NCBI GenBank assembly: GCA_020636905.1
Contig: JACJWX010000010.1
Span: 48,353-112,352 of the forward strand
Direction: 5' to 3'
DNA length: 64,000 bases
DNA from: Actinomycetota bacterium
Lineage (GTDB): Bacteria; Actinomycetota; Thermoleophilia; Miltoncostaeales; Miltoncostaeaceae
Shown: in pieces, positions 15,770 through 25,982 of the stretch
How the letters are laid out: each line of letters begins with the position of its first letter
How positions within the stretch are numbered: the first letter of the stretch is position 1
Translations under genes and position numbers: made by a program
The notes under the pieces: generated by a model
What the model was told of the DNA's origin: nothing
The model's database searches: none
Seen by the model: the letters and a program-made list of their open reading frames with translations, nothing else

Positions 15770-16687
15770 GTGAACGCATCCCGTACGTACCGCCGGACCG
15801 GCCTCGGGCTGGCCGCACTCGCAGGTTCCCTCGCATTCGCCGCCACCGGCCTTGGTTCCAGCGTCACCCTCGTCGACCCGACGCCAGCCACCGGCACGCA
15901 GGTCCAGACCGGCGCCAGCGGCGGCTCGTTTTCGGTTGCCTGGGCGTCCGACACCACGGGGTGCCGTGACGGTTTCACCCCCCTTGCCCGCGTCAACGTC
16001 ACCGACGACCGCGACGACGTCTACGTCCTGCGCAATCCGGTCACGACACCGATCAGCGGCACCGTCTCGCTGGGGGTCTCCTCGCCGGTGCCGGCGACCA
16101 CCACGGTGACCTACAGCGTGTCGCTGTGGTGCATCAACGCGGTGTCCGGCCAGCCGGCGCTCGAGGTGTTCTCCGAGACGCGCACCGCGACGCTGCTCGC
16201 ACCGGACACCCGGCCGCGCCTGATGGGCACCAATCGGGCGTACATCAGCGGCACGCTCCGCTACCGCAAGCGCAACGGCGCCGCGGCGAAGGCGAGCATC
16301 TACACCTCGCACGTGTTGAAGGTGAAGCCGAAGTGCAAGATCGGCCCGTGCACGAGCGTCGGGGTCTTCAGCGGCCTCGGAGGCGTGCTCCTGAAGTACG
16401 CCCCGGCGAAGAAGATGTGGACCGGCCGCCTGAGCCCGAAGCAGACCACCCGGTTGTTCACCTGCAGGGTGGGCACGCGGAAGTACAAGAACGTGACGAC
16501 GGGCCGGCTCACGATCAAGCTCCGGCAGAAGTCGAAGGGGTACACCAAGGTCGTGGGGAATCAGACTCGCGCCATGCAGCTCGTGGGCACCGTCTCCGGG
16601 CGGATCACCACGAGCGCACGCGGCGTCAGCCTCGGCTGCCCGAACGGCGGGAACATGACGGGCAGCATCCGCGTCTCGGGGCAGTAG
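15770..16687 (+). CDS. secreted protein, unknown function
   Basis: 305 residues starting at GTG 15770, chosen because AGGAG (15759-15763) lies 6 nt upstream and the protein then begins with a signal peptide (RTYRRTGLGLAALAGSLAFAATGLGS). The upstream in-frame ATG at 15428 gives a disordered extension. Mature part: a Thr/Val-rich beta domain (about 30-150, reminiscent of a fibronectin/Ig-like fold) and a Lys-rich basic domain (160-305) with paired cysteines (KPKCKIGPCTS, LFTCRVG, LGCPNGG). Mature pI is clearly basic. Exported by Sec; binding partner unknown. No homologue recognised. Confidence 0.6.
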   Translation: MNASRTYRRTGLGLAALAGSLAFAATGLGSSVTLVDPTPATGTQVQTGASGGSFSVAWASDTTGCRDGFTPLARVNVTDDRDDVYVLRNPVTTPISGTVSLGVSSPVPATTTVTYSVSLWCINAVSGQPALEVFSETRTATLLAPDTRPRLMGTNRAYISGTLRYRKRNGAAAKASIYTSHVLKVKPKCKIGPCTSVGVFSGLGGVLLKYAPAKKMWTGRLSPKQTTRLFTCRVGTRKYKNVTTGRLTIKLRQKSKGYTKVVGNQTRAMQLVGTVSGRITTSARGVSLGCPNGGNMTGSIRVSGQ

Positions 16688-16702
16688 CCGGCGACGATGG
16701 CG

Positions 16703-16730
16703 GTGGTGGCGGGCGCAAGCCCGTCACCAC
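16703..16730 (+). terminator. hairpin after the secreted protein gene
   Basis: 12-bp stem GTGGTGGCGGGC / GCCCGTCACCAC with one G-T wobble and a GCAA tetraloop, 15 bp after the stop at 16687. No T-run. Confidence 0.45.
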
Positions 16731-16767
16731 ACTCCGAGCGGGCGCCGCGCCGTCCAGCCGGCGCCGG

Positions 16768-16773
16768 TAGGTT
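16768..16773 (+). promoter_or_regulatory. -10 hexamer for leaderless proS
   Basis: TAGGTT, 7 nt upstream of the proS ATG at 16781. Confidence 0.5.
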
Positions 16774-16780
16774 TGTGCGC

Positions 16781-18187
16781 ATGAGCAAACACGTGATCAC
16801 ACCGCCGGGTGAGGACTTCCCCCGCTGGTACCAGGACGTCATCCAGAAGGCCGAGCTGGCCGACAACGGCCCGGTGCGCGGAACCATGGTGATCCGCCCC
16901 TACGGCTACGCCATCTGGGAACAGATGCAGCAGGCCATGGACCGGCGGATCAAGGCGGCCGGAGCCAAGAACGCCTACTTCCCCCTGTTCATCCCCGAGT
17001 CGTACCTCACTCGCGAGGCCGAGCACGTCGAGGGATTCAGCCCTGAGCTGGCGGTGGTCACGCATGCGGGCGGCAAGACGCTCGAAGAGCCAGCCGTGGT
17101 GCGCCCCACCTCCGAGACGGTCATCGGCGAGTACATGGCCAAGTGGATCCAGTCCTACCGCGACCTGCCGCTGCTGCTGAACCAGTGGGCGAACGTCGTC
17201 CGCTGGGAGCTGCGCCCGCGACTGTTCCTGCGGACCTCCGAGTTTCTCTGGCAGGAGGGCCACACCGCCCACGCCACCGAGGAGGACGCCCGCCTGTACG
17301 CCAAGCACATCCACGAGGAGGTCTACGCCCCCTTCATGCGGAACGAGCTGGCCATGCCCGTGGTTCTGGGCCGCAAGACCGCTCGTGAGCGCTTCGCGGG
17401 GGCGACCAACACCCTCACCTGCGAGGGGATGATGGGCGACGGCAAGGCGCTGCAGATGGGCACCTCGCACGAACTGGGCCAGAACTTCGCGCGGGCGTTC
17501 GAGATGGACTTCCTGACCGAATCGAACGAGCGCGAACTCGCCTGGACCACCTCGTGGGGCACCTCCACACGCATGGTGGGGGGCCTCATCATGTGTCACG
17601 GAGACGATGCCGGGTTGCGTGTGCCGCCGAAGATCGCGCCGATCCAGGTGCTGGTGATGGTGGTGAAGGACGGCGACGGGGTCGGCGAGGCCGCCCGCGG
17701 GATCGTGGACGAACTGCTCGACGCCGGTGTCCGGGCGGAGCTGGACGATCGCGACACCGCGTTCGGCCGCCGCGCCGTCGACGCCGAACTGAAGGGCATC
17801 CCGGTGCGGGTCGAGGTGGGCCCCAGGGACCTAGCCGAGGGCTCGGTGACCATCGCGCGGCGTATCGCCGGTGGCAAGACCTCGGTGCCCCTGGCGGGGG
17901 TGGCTCAGGCCGTCGCGGACGCCCTGAGCACCGACCACGACGCGCTCTACGCCGACGCCCTCCAGCGCCGTGACGCGCGGATGACGTCGGTCACGACCCT
18001 GGACGAGGCAGCCGAGGCCGCCGCGACGGGCTGGGCGACCATTCCGTGGGCGTCCGTCGGCCCCGAGGGTGAAGCGAAGCTGGCCGAGTCGGCCATCACG
18101 GTGCGCTGCCTGGTGCTCCCGGATGGTTCGGTGCCACGTTCCGAGGACGAGGACGACGTACTGGCGGTGGTGGCCCGGGCGTACTGA
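16781..18187 (+). CDS. proS: prolyl-tRNA synthetase, archaeal/eukaryotic type
   Basis: 468-residue class II synthetase. The short form without the INS editing domain, the start FPRWYQDVIQKAELADN, GTMVIRPYGYAIWEQ, VRPTSETVI (motif 2 region) and TSWGTSTRMVGGLIMCHGDD (motif 3) mark the archaeal/eukaryotic-like ProRS rather than the long bacterial type. The protein ends in Tyr (VVARAY), the residue that in solved structures of this type reaches into the active site. Start MSKHV set by the -10 spacing and by homologue starts; the upstream in-frame ATG at 16697 lies inside the preceding hairpin. Confidence 0.96.
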   Translation: MSKHVITPPGEDFPRWYQDVIQKAELADNGPVRGTMVIRPYGYAIWEQMQQAMDRRIKAAGAKNAYFPLFIPESYLTREAEHVEGFSPELAVVTHAGGKTLEEPAVVRPTSETVIGEYMAKWIQSYRDLPLLLNQWANVVRWELRPRLFLRTSEFLWQEGHTAHATEEDARLYAKHIHEEVYAPFMRNELAMPVVLGRKTARERFAGATNTLTCEGMMGDGKALQMGTSHELGQNFARAFEMDFLTESNERELAWTTSWGTSTRMVGGLIMCHGDDAGLRVPPKIAPIQVLVMVVKDGDGVGEAARGIVDELLDAGVRAELDDRDTAFGRRAVDAELKGIPVRVEVGPRDLAEGSVTIARRIAGGKTSVPLAGVAQAVADALSTDHDALYADALQRRDARMTSVTTLDEAAEAAATGWATIPWASVGPEGEAKLAESAITVRCLVLPDGSVPRSEDEDDVLAVVARAY

Positions 18188-18300
18188 CCCGCAGGGACCC
18201 GCCGCCGAAGCAATTTCGGGCCCCATGTATCTGGCCGCCGGTGGGTTGCTCTTCATGAGTGGCACCGGCGTTCTGGGCACATGCGCGCCGAGCCCCGCGC

Positions 18301-18327
18301 GGGTGGTCGCCGTCCCGACGGCCACCC
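18301..18327. terminator. hairpin between convergent proS and YdcZ genes
   Basis: GGGTGG and CCGTC pair with GACGG and CCACCC around a small loop, with a 3-nt bulge. Placed between two convergent genes, so it could stop transcripts from either side. Confidence 0.35.
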
Positions 18328-18333
18328 GCCGGA

Positions 18334-18777
18334 CTATTCGCGCAGCAGCAGCGCGAGCGCTCCGAGCATCATCACCAGCGCCAGCAGGCGCTCGGTGGTG
18401 AGGGGCCGGGCGCTCAGCCCGAGCCACCCGAAGCGGTCGAGGATGACCGCCACGAGCACCTGTCCGGAGATGATGGCCACGAAGGTGGTGGTCGCACCCA
18501 GACGTGGCGCCGCGATCAACGATGCGGTCACGAGCATCGCGCCCGCGAGTCCCCCGAGCCAGGCCCACCAGGGAGCGCTCCCGGCCTGTCGCACGCCTTC
18601 GAGCGCGCCGGTGGCCAGGACGCCGACGGCGAGGGCGACGGTGCCCACCGCGAACGACAGGGCCGCGCTCAGCATCGGTGAGCCGACTGAGAGCCGGAGC
18701 CGCGCGTTGATCGGGGCCTGGGCGGCGATCATGCCCCCACCCACCGCGGCGAACAGCACAATGAGGAAACGTTCCAC
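18334..18777 (-). CDS. DMT superfamily membrane protein, YdcZ/DUF606 type
   Basis: 147 residues, five hydrophobic helices (about 3-22, 36-55, 68-88, 96-115, 128-145). The opening FAAVGGGMIAAQAPINARL and the second-helix start SPMLSAALSFAVGT are the DUF606 signature (GxxxxxQxxxNxxL). The family belongs to the drug/metabolite transporter superfamily as short members that pair or dimerise; substrate unknown. GTG start. No partner DUF606 gene is adjacent. Confidence 0.8.
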   Translation of the reverse strand: MERFLIVLFAAVGGGMIAAQAPINARLRLSVGSPMLSAALSFAVGTVALAVGVLATGALEGVRQAGSAPWWAWLGGLAGAMLVTASLIAAPRLGATTTFVAIISGQVLVAVILDRFGWLGLSARPLTTERLLALVMMLGALALLLRE

Positions 18778-18898
18778 GGAGACCGCATCCTAGGGCGATC
18801 CAAGGACATCGGTCCCCATGGCGCAACGCGCCGAGGCGCGCTCCCGCGGCATTCGCAAGACTCCCGAATGCCACTGCGACCAATTGACGGGAGGCGTC

Positions 18899-19846
18899 GT
18901 GCCGACGCGAACGCTGGGTGACGGAACCAAGGTCGGGTCGATCGCGCTGGGCGCGATGGCCTTCGCGGGGTTCTACGGTGGCGGCGACGACATGCTCGGC
19001 GTCGACGCGATCCGTCGTGCCCTCGACCGCGGCGTCACCCTCATCGACACGGCCGAGGCGTACGGGCAGGGGCACGGTGAAGAGCTGGTCGGACAGGCGA
19101 TCCGCGGCCGCCGCGACGAGGCGGTGATCGCCACCAAGACCTCCGGCGGCCACCCCGACTACATCACCGAGGCCGTGGATCGCAGTCTGCGTCACCTGGG
19201 CGTCGACCACATCGACCTCTACTACCTGCACCGGGTCGACCTGGAGGTCCCGATCGAGGAGACGGTCGGCGCGATGGCCGACCTCATCGCGCAGGGGAAG
19301 GTGCGATCGATCGGCCTGTCGGAGGCGGGGACCGAGACCATCAAGCGGGCCCACGCGGTGCATCCGATCTCCGCGCTGCAGACGGAGTACTCGCTGATGC
19401 AGCGGGAGCCCGAGGTGGATCTGCTCCCCCTCACGCGGGAACTCGGCATCACCTTCGTGGGCTACAGCCCGCTGAGCCGGGGGCTGCTGACCGGTCAGAT
19501 CCGCAGTGAGGCCGACCTCGCAAGAGACGACTGGCGCCGCCGCGTCCCGCGCTTCCAGGGCAAGAACCTCTCGCACAACGTCGGGCTGCTGGCGCCACTC
19601 GAGCAACTGGCGGCCGAGAAGGGGGTCACCCCCGCAACGCTCGCCCTGGCGTGGATGTTGCAGCGGACCAGCAACGTGATTCCGCTGGTCGGGATGGGGC
19701 GTCCGCACAGCGTCGACCGTGCCGTCGAGGCGTGGGAGCTGAAGCTGGACGACGACGACATCGCCGAACTCGACGCTTCGTTCCCGATCGGCGTGGCGGC
19801 CGGTGAGCGCTACCCCGAAGGGATGATGGACGCGCTGGGCACCTAG
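18899..19846 (+). CDS. aldo/keto reductase
   Basis: 315-residue NADPH-dependent oxidoreductase of the AKR superfamily (TIM barrel). Catalytic residues are visible: Asp and Tyr in LIDTAEAYGQGHGEELVG, Lys in VIATKTSGG and His in HIDLYYLHRVD; the C-terminal cofactor site is GMGRPHSVDRAVEA. Resembles AKR11/AKR13-type general stress reductases; substrate not determinable. GTG at 18899 with GGGAGG upstream is preferred over the ATG at 18818, which adds residues unlike the family. Overlaps the convergent TauE gene by 4 bp. Confidence 0.9.
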   Translation: MPTRTLGDGTKVGSIALGAMAFAGFYGGGDDMLGVDAIRRALDRGVTLIDTAEAYGQGHGEELVGQAIRGRRDEAVIATKTSGGHPDYITEAVDRSLRHLGVDHIDLYYLHRVDLEVPIEETVGAMADLIAQGKVRSIGLSEAGTETIKRAHAVHPISALQTEYSLMQREPEVDLLPLTRELGITFVGYSPLSRGLLTGQIRSEADLARDDWRRRVPRFQGKNLSHNVGLLAPLEQLAAEKGVTPATLALAWMLQRTSNVIPLVGMGRPHSVDRAVEAWELKLDDDDIAELDASFPIGVAAGERYPEGMMDALGT

Positions 19847-20673
19847 GCCGCGAAGGCCAGGCGAACCGCGATGACGAGCAGGGCGGCGACCAGGAGGCGC
19901 TCGATCACGACACCGCTCAAACGCCCCGAGGTGCGGGCCCCGACCTGGGCCCCCGATGCCAGCATCACCGCGAGCAACAGCGCCCGGTAGACCCCGTGCC
20001 CTCCGGCGAAACTCCCGGAGAGGACGTGTGTGATCGATGCGACCCCCGACGTCCCGGTGAGGATGAAGTGTGATGTCGCGGTGGCGATGTGCGTGGGGAA
20101 GCCGAGCGCCCCGACCATCACCGGCACCTGGATGAAGCCGCCGCCGACTCCGAGCAGGCTCGACATGAATCCGATGCCGGCGCTCATCAGTGCCCCGCGA
20201 CGCATCGGGACCATGTAGTCGAAGGTGTGCCCGGAGCGGTCGACCAGGTGGCGGTGTTCCCGCCGGCCCCCGGTCTGGGGGGCACCCGGGCGACGGCCGA
20301 CCAACACCCAGACGGCAACCAGCGCCAGCAGGGTCGCGGTGGTGAGGTCGAACGCCGTCCTGGGCACGTAGGGGGTGAGCAACGCGCCGCCGACCGCCCC
20401 GGGGAAGGTCGAAAGCAGCATCACGGTTCCCGTCCTCACGTCCACACGCCGGTGGCGAAGGTACGCCAGGGTCCCGGATCCGGAGTTCGCGAACACGGCC
20501 ACCAACCCGATCGCGGTGATGGTCTGCACCGAATCGTCGGGGTAGAGCAGCAGGAGCACGGGCGTGAGGATGAACCCGCCGCCGGCCCCCACCAGGGTTC
20601 CGAACCACCCGACGCCGAACCCGATCAGCGCAAGGACCAGTGCACCCTCGGGCGTCAGGACGTGATTGACCAC
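19843..20673 (-). CDS. TauE/SafE family sulfite exporter-like permease
   Basis: 276 residues with about eight predicted membrane helices. The two repeated family motifs are present: GFGVGWFGTLVGAGGGFILTPVLLL near the N terminus and FMSSLLGVGGGFIQVPVMV near 165, the G-x-GGG-x-x-x-P loops of TauE/SafE. Members export sulfite, sulfoacetate or related organosulfonates. GTG start. Nothing around it hints at sulfur metabolism, so the substrate is open. Confidence 0.88.
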   Translation of the reverse strand: MVNHVLTPEGALVLALIGFGVGWFGTLVGAGGGFILTPVLLLLYPDDSVQTITAIGLVAVFANSGSGTLAYLRHRRVDVRTGTVMLLSTFPGAVGGALLTPYVPRTAFDLTTATLLALVAVWVLVGRRPGAPQTGGRREHRHLVDRSGHTFDYMVPMRRGALMSAGIGFMSSLLGVGGGFIQVPVMVGALGFPTHIATATSHFILTGTSGVASITHVLSGSFAGGHGVYRALLLAVMLASGAQVGARTSGRLSGVVIERLLVAALLVIAVRLAFAA

Positions 20674-20783
20674 GTCACCCGGTCACGTCGATGCTCCATC
20701 CCGTCCAATCTAGCGTCCGCCGCCCCCGGACCCGCCGGACCGGTTGCAGAACGGTGGCGGGACACGGGGAGCCGTGACCGGGT

Positions 20784-20789
20784 TAGCCT
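20784..20789 (+). promoter_or_regulatory. -10 hexamer for the small leader-like gene
   Basis: TAGCCT, 6 nt before the ATG at 20796, in the leaderless arrangement. Confidence 0.4.
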
Positions 20790-20795
20790 GACGCG

Positions 20796-21068
20796 ATGGA
20801 TAGGCCGGCCACACCACCGTCACTCTGGGTGCGGGTCATCGCCGACGATCGCTTCCGCGCCGCGCTCATCGACGACCCGCTGCGTGCCCTCGCCGAGGCC
20901 GGTGAACTCCTGGTGAGTCCTGAACAGGTTCGCCAGCTCGAGGATCTGGAGATCGAGGAACGACGGGAGCTGATCACGCGCGTGGTCCAGGAGGCATACC
21001 TCAAGGGCGCCCAGGCACGCTTCGGCAGGCTCCACGACGACGGGCGCCTGGGCGGGCCGGAGCCGTAG
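20796..21068 (+). CDS. small acidic helical protein resembling NHLP/Os1348-type leader domains
   Basis: 90 residues. The part FRAALIDDPLRALAEAGELLVSPEQVRQLEDL follows the pattern of Os1348/NHLP-clan proteins (fRaaLl-DPeaALaeaG--Lt-eE--aL), which act as leader peptides of ribosomal peptide natural products or as standalone small proteins. Here there is no Gly-Gly cleavage site followed by a core rich in Cys, Ser or Thr; the tail ends GRLHDDGRLGGPEP. No modification enzyme is nearby. I therefore read it as a leader-fold small protein of unknown role. Followed after 53 bp by the zinc-ribbon gene. Confidence 0.55.
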   Translation: MDRPATPPSLWVRVIADDRFRAALIDDPLRALAEAGELLVSPEQVRQLEDLEIEERRELITRVVQEAYLKGAQARFGRLHDDGRLGGPEP

Positions 21069-21121
21069 CCGTAGCCGTCTCACCCACTTGACCCGCGGCG
21101 CAAATCGCCGATGATGAGCGG

Positions 21122-21370
21122 ATGCCCCGGCGCCCCCTCGAACCCGTCGAAGTCATCTGCCAGAACTGCGGCCTGATCGCCGAGCTGATGCGACCGCGCG
21201 GCGCACCCAAGCCCAAGCTCTGCGCCTGCCCCACGCCGAAGCGCATCCAGCCGATGCAGCGTCGGCGCGTCTGCGTGAGCTGCAACACCGTCCTCAACCG
21301 CTACAACCAGGGCGTCCAATGCGGCCCCTGCAAGAAGGCGGGCCGCGACTGGGGTGGCGAGACCGAATAG
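21122..21370 (+). CDS. small zinc-ribbon protein
   Basis: 82 residues with three CxxC-type knuckles (VICQNCGLI, VCVSCNTVL, VQCGPCKKA) plus a CAC pair, enough for one or two structural zinc sites; strongly basic between them. The layout resembles nucleic-acid-binding zinc ribbons and the finger module of small regulators, but no family is recognised. Lies directly upstream of the glycine riboswitch and on the same strand, though the riboswitch leader should have its own promoter. Confidence 0.6.
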   Translation: MPRRPLEPVEVICQNCGLIAELMRPRGAPKPKLCACPTPKRIQPMQRRRVCVSCNTVLNRYNQGVQCGPCKKAGRDWGGETE

Positions 21371-21409
21371 GCACCGTCGGACCCGGCTGGTACGGTTCTC
21401 GCGTCGATC

Positions 21410-21590
21410 GGCCGCTGTGGGAGAGCCCGGTGATGTCAGCCGGCGCCGAAGGAGCAACCGCCCCGGAAACTCTCAGGCACCCGAACCGTGGTGGTCGCGG
21501 CAACGCTGGAGAGTGGATGCGGCAGCATCCCGCCGACGGGGAAAGCCCGGGTCACCCGGGTGCATCTCTCAGGCACAGGGACAGCGGGGT
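21410..21590 (+). ncRNA. tandem glycine riboswitch
   Basis: Two glycine aptamers in series. Aptamer 1 (about 21411-21480) has GGGAGAG ... GCCGAAGGAGCAA ... AACTCTCAGGCAC; aptamer 2 (about 21500-21583) has CTGGAGAG ... GCCGACGGGGAAAG ... ATCTCTCAGGCAC followed by AGGGACAG. The paired GGAGAG/CTCTC P1 arms, the GCCGA-GGxG-AA core and the CTCTCAGGCA 3' element are all conserved twice. This class senses glycine and usually switches on glycine cleavage genes, and gcvP lies directly downstream. Confidence 0.95.
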
Positions 21591-21667
21591 GCGCGACGTC
21601 GCACGCCATCGTCCTGGAGCCTTGGCGCCCAGCAGCCCGCAGCCCCTTCAGCCAGCTCGACGACCAC

Positions 21668-22537
21668 GGCGCGTTCTCCAGCGCGCCAGCGTGGGCCCAC
21701 AACCTGCGGACCTGGAAGCGATGCTCGAGGTCATCGGCGCGTCTGACCTCGATGAGTTGATCGCACAGACGGTTCCCTGCGGGCATCCACGACGAGCGTT
21801 GACCTCCCCGAGCCGCGCTCAGAGGTGGCGGTGCTCGAACGGCTCCGCGGACATGCTGTCGAGCAAACTGAGTGCTGACCTCGCCTCATCGGCCGCGGGT
21901 ATCCGGCACGATCACTCTGCCTGTGATCCGCCGCAACGTGCTGGAGAACCCGGCCTGGTACACGGCCTACACCCCCCTACCACGCCCGGAGATCAGCCAG
22001 GGGCGGCTCGAGGCATTGCTGAACCACCAGACGGTCGTCGGGACCTGACCGGCCTGCCCTCGCCAACGCGTCGCTGTTCGACGAAGGCACGGCTGCGGCA
22101 GGAGGCGATGACGATGGCCCGCCGCGCCACCCGCGGCAGCGAGCCCGGTCTTCCCTGGTTGACGAAAGCAGTGCCACCCCAGACCATCGCCGTGGTCGAG
22201 ACTCGCGGAGCCCCTCGGCATCGAGGTCGTGCGAGTGTCCGGCGCCGCTGACGTTCCCGACACCTGCTTCGGCGGGCTGCTGGCATTCCCGGGCACCGAC
22301 GGGGCGTTGCGCGATCCGCGCGCGATGGCCGATGCGATCCATGCTGCCGGCGGCCTGGTGGTGATGGCCTGCAATGGTGCTTCACGCCTCGCCGGCGACG
22401 CTCGGCGCCGACATCGCGGTGGGATCGATGCAGCGGTTCGGTGTGCCGATGGGCTTCGGCGGACCGCACGCGGGGTTCCTGGCCACCCGCGACGAGTACG
22501 CGCGCTCGCTTCCCGGACGCCTGGGGGCTGAGCCTGG

Positions 22538-22545
<8 letters not shown>
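21668..22545 (+). pseudogene. gcvP: 5' part of gcvP broken by multiple frameshifts
   Basis: Reading in pieces through all three frames recovers the N-terminal GcvP sequence in order: GPQPADLEAMLEVIGASDLDELIAQTVP (in part, 21691-21774), GIHDER (21782), DLPEPRSEVAVLERLRGHA (21801), PVIRRNVLENPAWYTAYTP and EISQGRLEALLNHQTVV (21905-22045), DLTGL (22042), NASLFDEGTAAA (22062), EAMTMA (22102), PQTIAVVETR (22177), the GTDGALRDP stretch (22229-22380), GADIAVGSMQRFGVPMGFGGPHAGF (to 22520, in part) and LSLDAQGRP. About ten one-base indels are needed in 0.9 kb, while residues themselves stay conserved. This is either very recent decay or local sequence error. Confidence 0.85.
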
Positions 22546-24487
<1,942 letters not shown>

Positions 24488-24508
24488 CCCGGCGAACGCC
24501 CGACAGGG

Positions 24509-25825
24509 CTATGCGCAGCGAAGCACCGTCTCTCCGGGGACGTATTCCTGGAAGTGCACACCATCGTCGGCCAGGCGCACCAGGAGTCCCTGCCCATCGT
24601 CGTTGAACGCCGGCCGCGGGCCCTGCCGGTATTCGCCGGAGAACCCCTGCCCACGGCCCGCGTACTGGGAGCGGTTGCCGAGCAGACTGCCGACGGCTCC
24701 GGCCCCGGCGTCGTCGGCCCGCCGCCAGATCGTCATGCCGAACCCGCTCCGACCGAGCACCTCCACGTCCCACACCGAGACCGGCTTGGTCTCGTCGCCG
24801 TACGTCCGCACCTCGAACGGCGGAGCGAAGAGGCCCTCGGTTCCCGCCGCCGTCGCGGCACGCACGACGCGGCCCTTCTCGGACCAAGAGAGGTACACGC
24901 CGCCCGCACAGCCGACCGCGACCCGCGGGTCCGACGCCCCGGCGGGACGGAACGTCCTGCGCGCCGCGCGCCAGTTCGACTCACCGCCGAGGCGGACGCT
25001 CGTTCCCGCGGCGCCCTTCAGCGTCGACCACCCCACCGCCGCGGTTCCACGTCCGACCACGTCGGCGGTGACCCTGCCGCGGGCGTCCCCCACCGGCAGG
25101 CGCCGGGGCCTTGCCGAGACGACCTTCGCGGAGGCGGGAACGTCGAGGGCGAGCACCCGCCGACCCTGCCGCCAGGCCACGAGCAGGTCACCGTCCTGCC
25201 CCAGCGCCCAGTCGAACGACGCGCCCGAGCCACGCGGGGTCGAGAGTCGTCCGACGCGTTCCCAAACCGCCTTCGCCGGCCTGCGGAGTCGAAGCAGATC
25301 GACGCGGCACCCCGTGCGCCCGCAGGTCCGCACCGCAGCTCGTGCACGCCGATCCGGGCCCATCGCCGTGCGGAGCACGCTGCTCGCATCCTCACCGCTC
25401 GCCGACGGGAGCGTCGTCCCCACGGAGACCGGACGCGACCACCGCTTCCCGAAGCGGACCGCGGCCATGACCGGCCCGTTGACCTTCGCCCAGACGGCCA
25501 CCGCGTCGCCGCGACGGTTACGGGCCACGATCGGCCCGAAGTCGATCCTGGTGGCGCCGCCGAGCGCAGTCGGGCGACTCCAGCGGGGACCGCGCGCGGA
25601 GCGCTCGAGCACCCCGGGAACGACGCCCTCCGGAGTGATGCGCGTGACACCCACCGTCGCCGCCCCGCCTCGCCCCACCGACACGTCGACGACGTCGAAG
25701 TCTCCGACGGACGTCATCGTCTGGACCGCCGACGGCGTCCATTCGGGCGGCACCCCGACCGCGGGCGCGGCCAGGGCCAGTGTGGCGCCGGCCATCAGGG
25801 CGCACTGAATCCAACGTCGACGCAT
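24509..25825 (-). CDS. secreted protein, probable beta-propeller, unknown function
   Basis: 438 residues from ATG 25825 (GAGG 6 nt upstream); an in-frame ATG at 25939 adds an implausible basic leader. Signal peptide RRRWIQCALMAGATLALAAPAVG. The mature part is a series of short repeats alternating a GDAVAVW- or GDLLVAW-like strand with a TAVGWS- or GVYLSWS-like strand, roughly every 45-60 residues, as in sialidase/propeller-like exoproteins. Three or four cysteines (VRTCGRTGCR, VGCAGG, LRCA). No catalytic signature is apparent. Convergent with gcvP. Confidence 0.6.
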   Translation of the reverse strand: MRRRWIQCALMAGATLALAAPAVGVPPEWTPSAVQTMTSVGDFDVVDVSVGRGGAATVGVTRITPEGVVPGVLERSARGPRWSRPTALGGATRIDFGPIVARNRRGDAVAVWAKVNGPVMAAVRFGKRWSRPVSVGTTLPSASGEDASSVLRTAMGPDRRARAAVRTCGRTGCRVDLLRLRRPAKAVWERVGRLSTPRGSGASFDWALGQDGDLLVAWRQGRRVLALDVPASAKVVSARPRRLPVGDARGRVTADVVGRGTAAVGWSTLKGAAGTSVRLGGESNWRAARRTFRPAGASDPRVAVGCAGGVYLSWSEKGRVVRAATAAGTEGLFAPPFEVRTYGDETKPVSVWDVEVLGRSGFGMTIWRRADDAGAGAVGSLLGNRSQYAGRGQGFSGEYRQGPRPAFNDDGQGLLVRLADDGVHFQEYVPGETVLRCA

Positions 25826-25958
25826 GGACACCTCATTCCGGGGCACGGATCTCCTCGCGACATCGGCGTTCCGAGCCACGGACTCAAGGGCGTCAAACCT
25901 CCCGGGCCGGTGCATGCGTCGCGTCCGCGATCGTTGCACGCCGCCGGTGCGAGTGTCT

Positions 25959-25982
25959 ATGGTTCGCCATATGGCGAACCAT
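25959..25982. promoter_or_regulatory. 24-bp perfect palindrome over the ArsR start codon
   Basis: Arms ATGGTTCGCCAT and ATGGCGAACCAT, no spacer. The right arm begins exactly at the ATG of the regulator (25971) and the left arm contains TATGGT, a -10 hexamer 7 nt before it, so protein bound here would block both polymerase and ribosome. Likely the regulator's own operator. Confidence 0.75.

Noticed and set aside
17831..20608. 925-codon minus-strand open frame across proS, the aldo/keto reductase and TauE
   Set aside because: It is antisense to proS and the reductase and out of frame with TauE; the product is Arg/Gly/His-rich low complexity. GC-rich coding DNA often leaves such frames open.
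20796..21068. True RiPP precursor gene
   Set aside because: No cleavage motif, no core residues and no tailoring enzyme nearby; only the leader-like fold can be defended.
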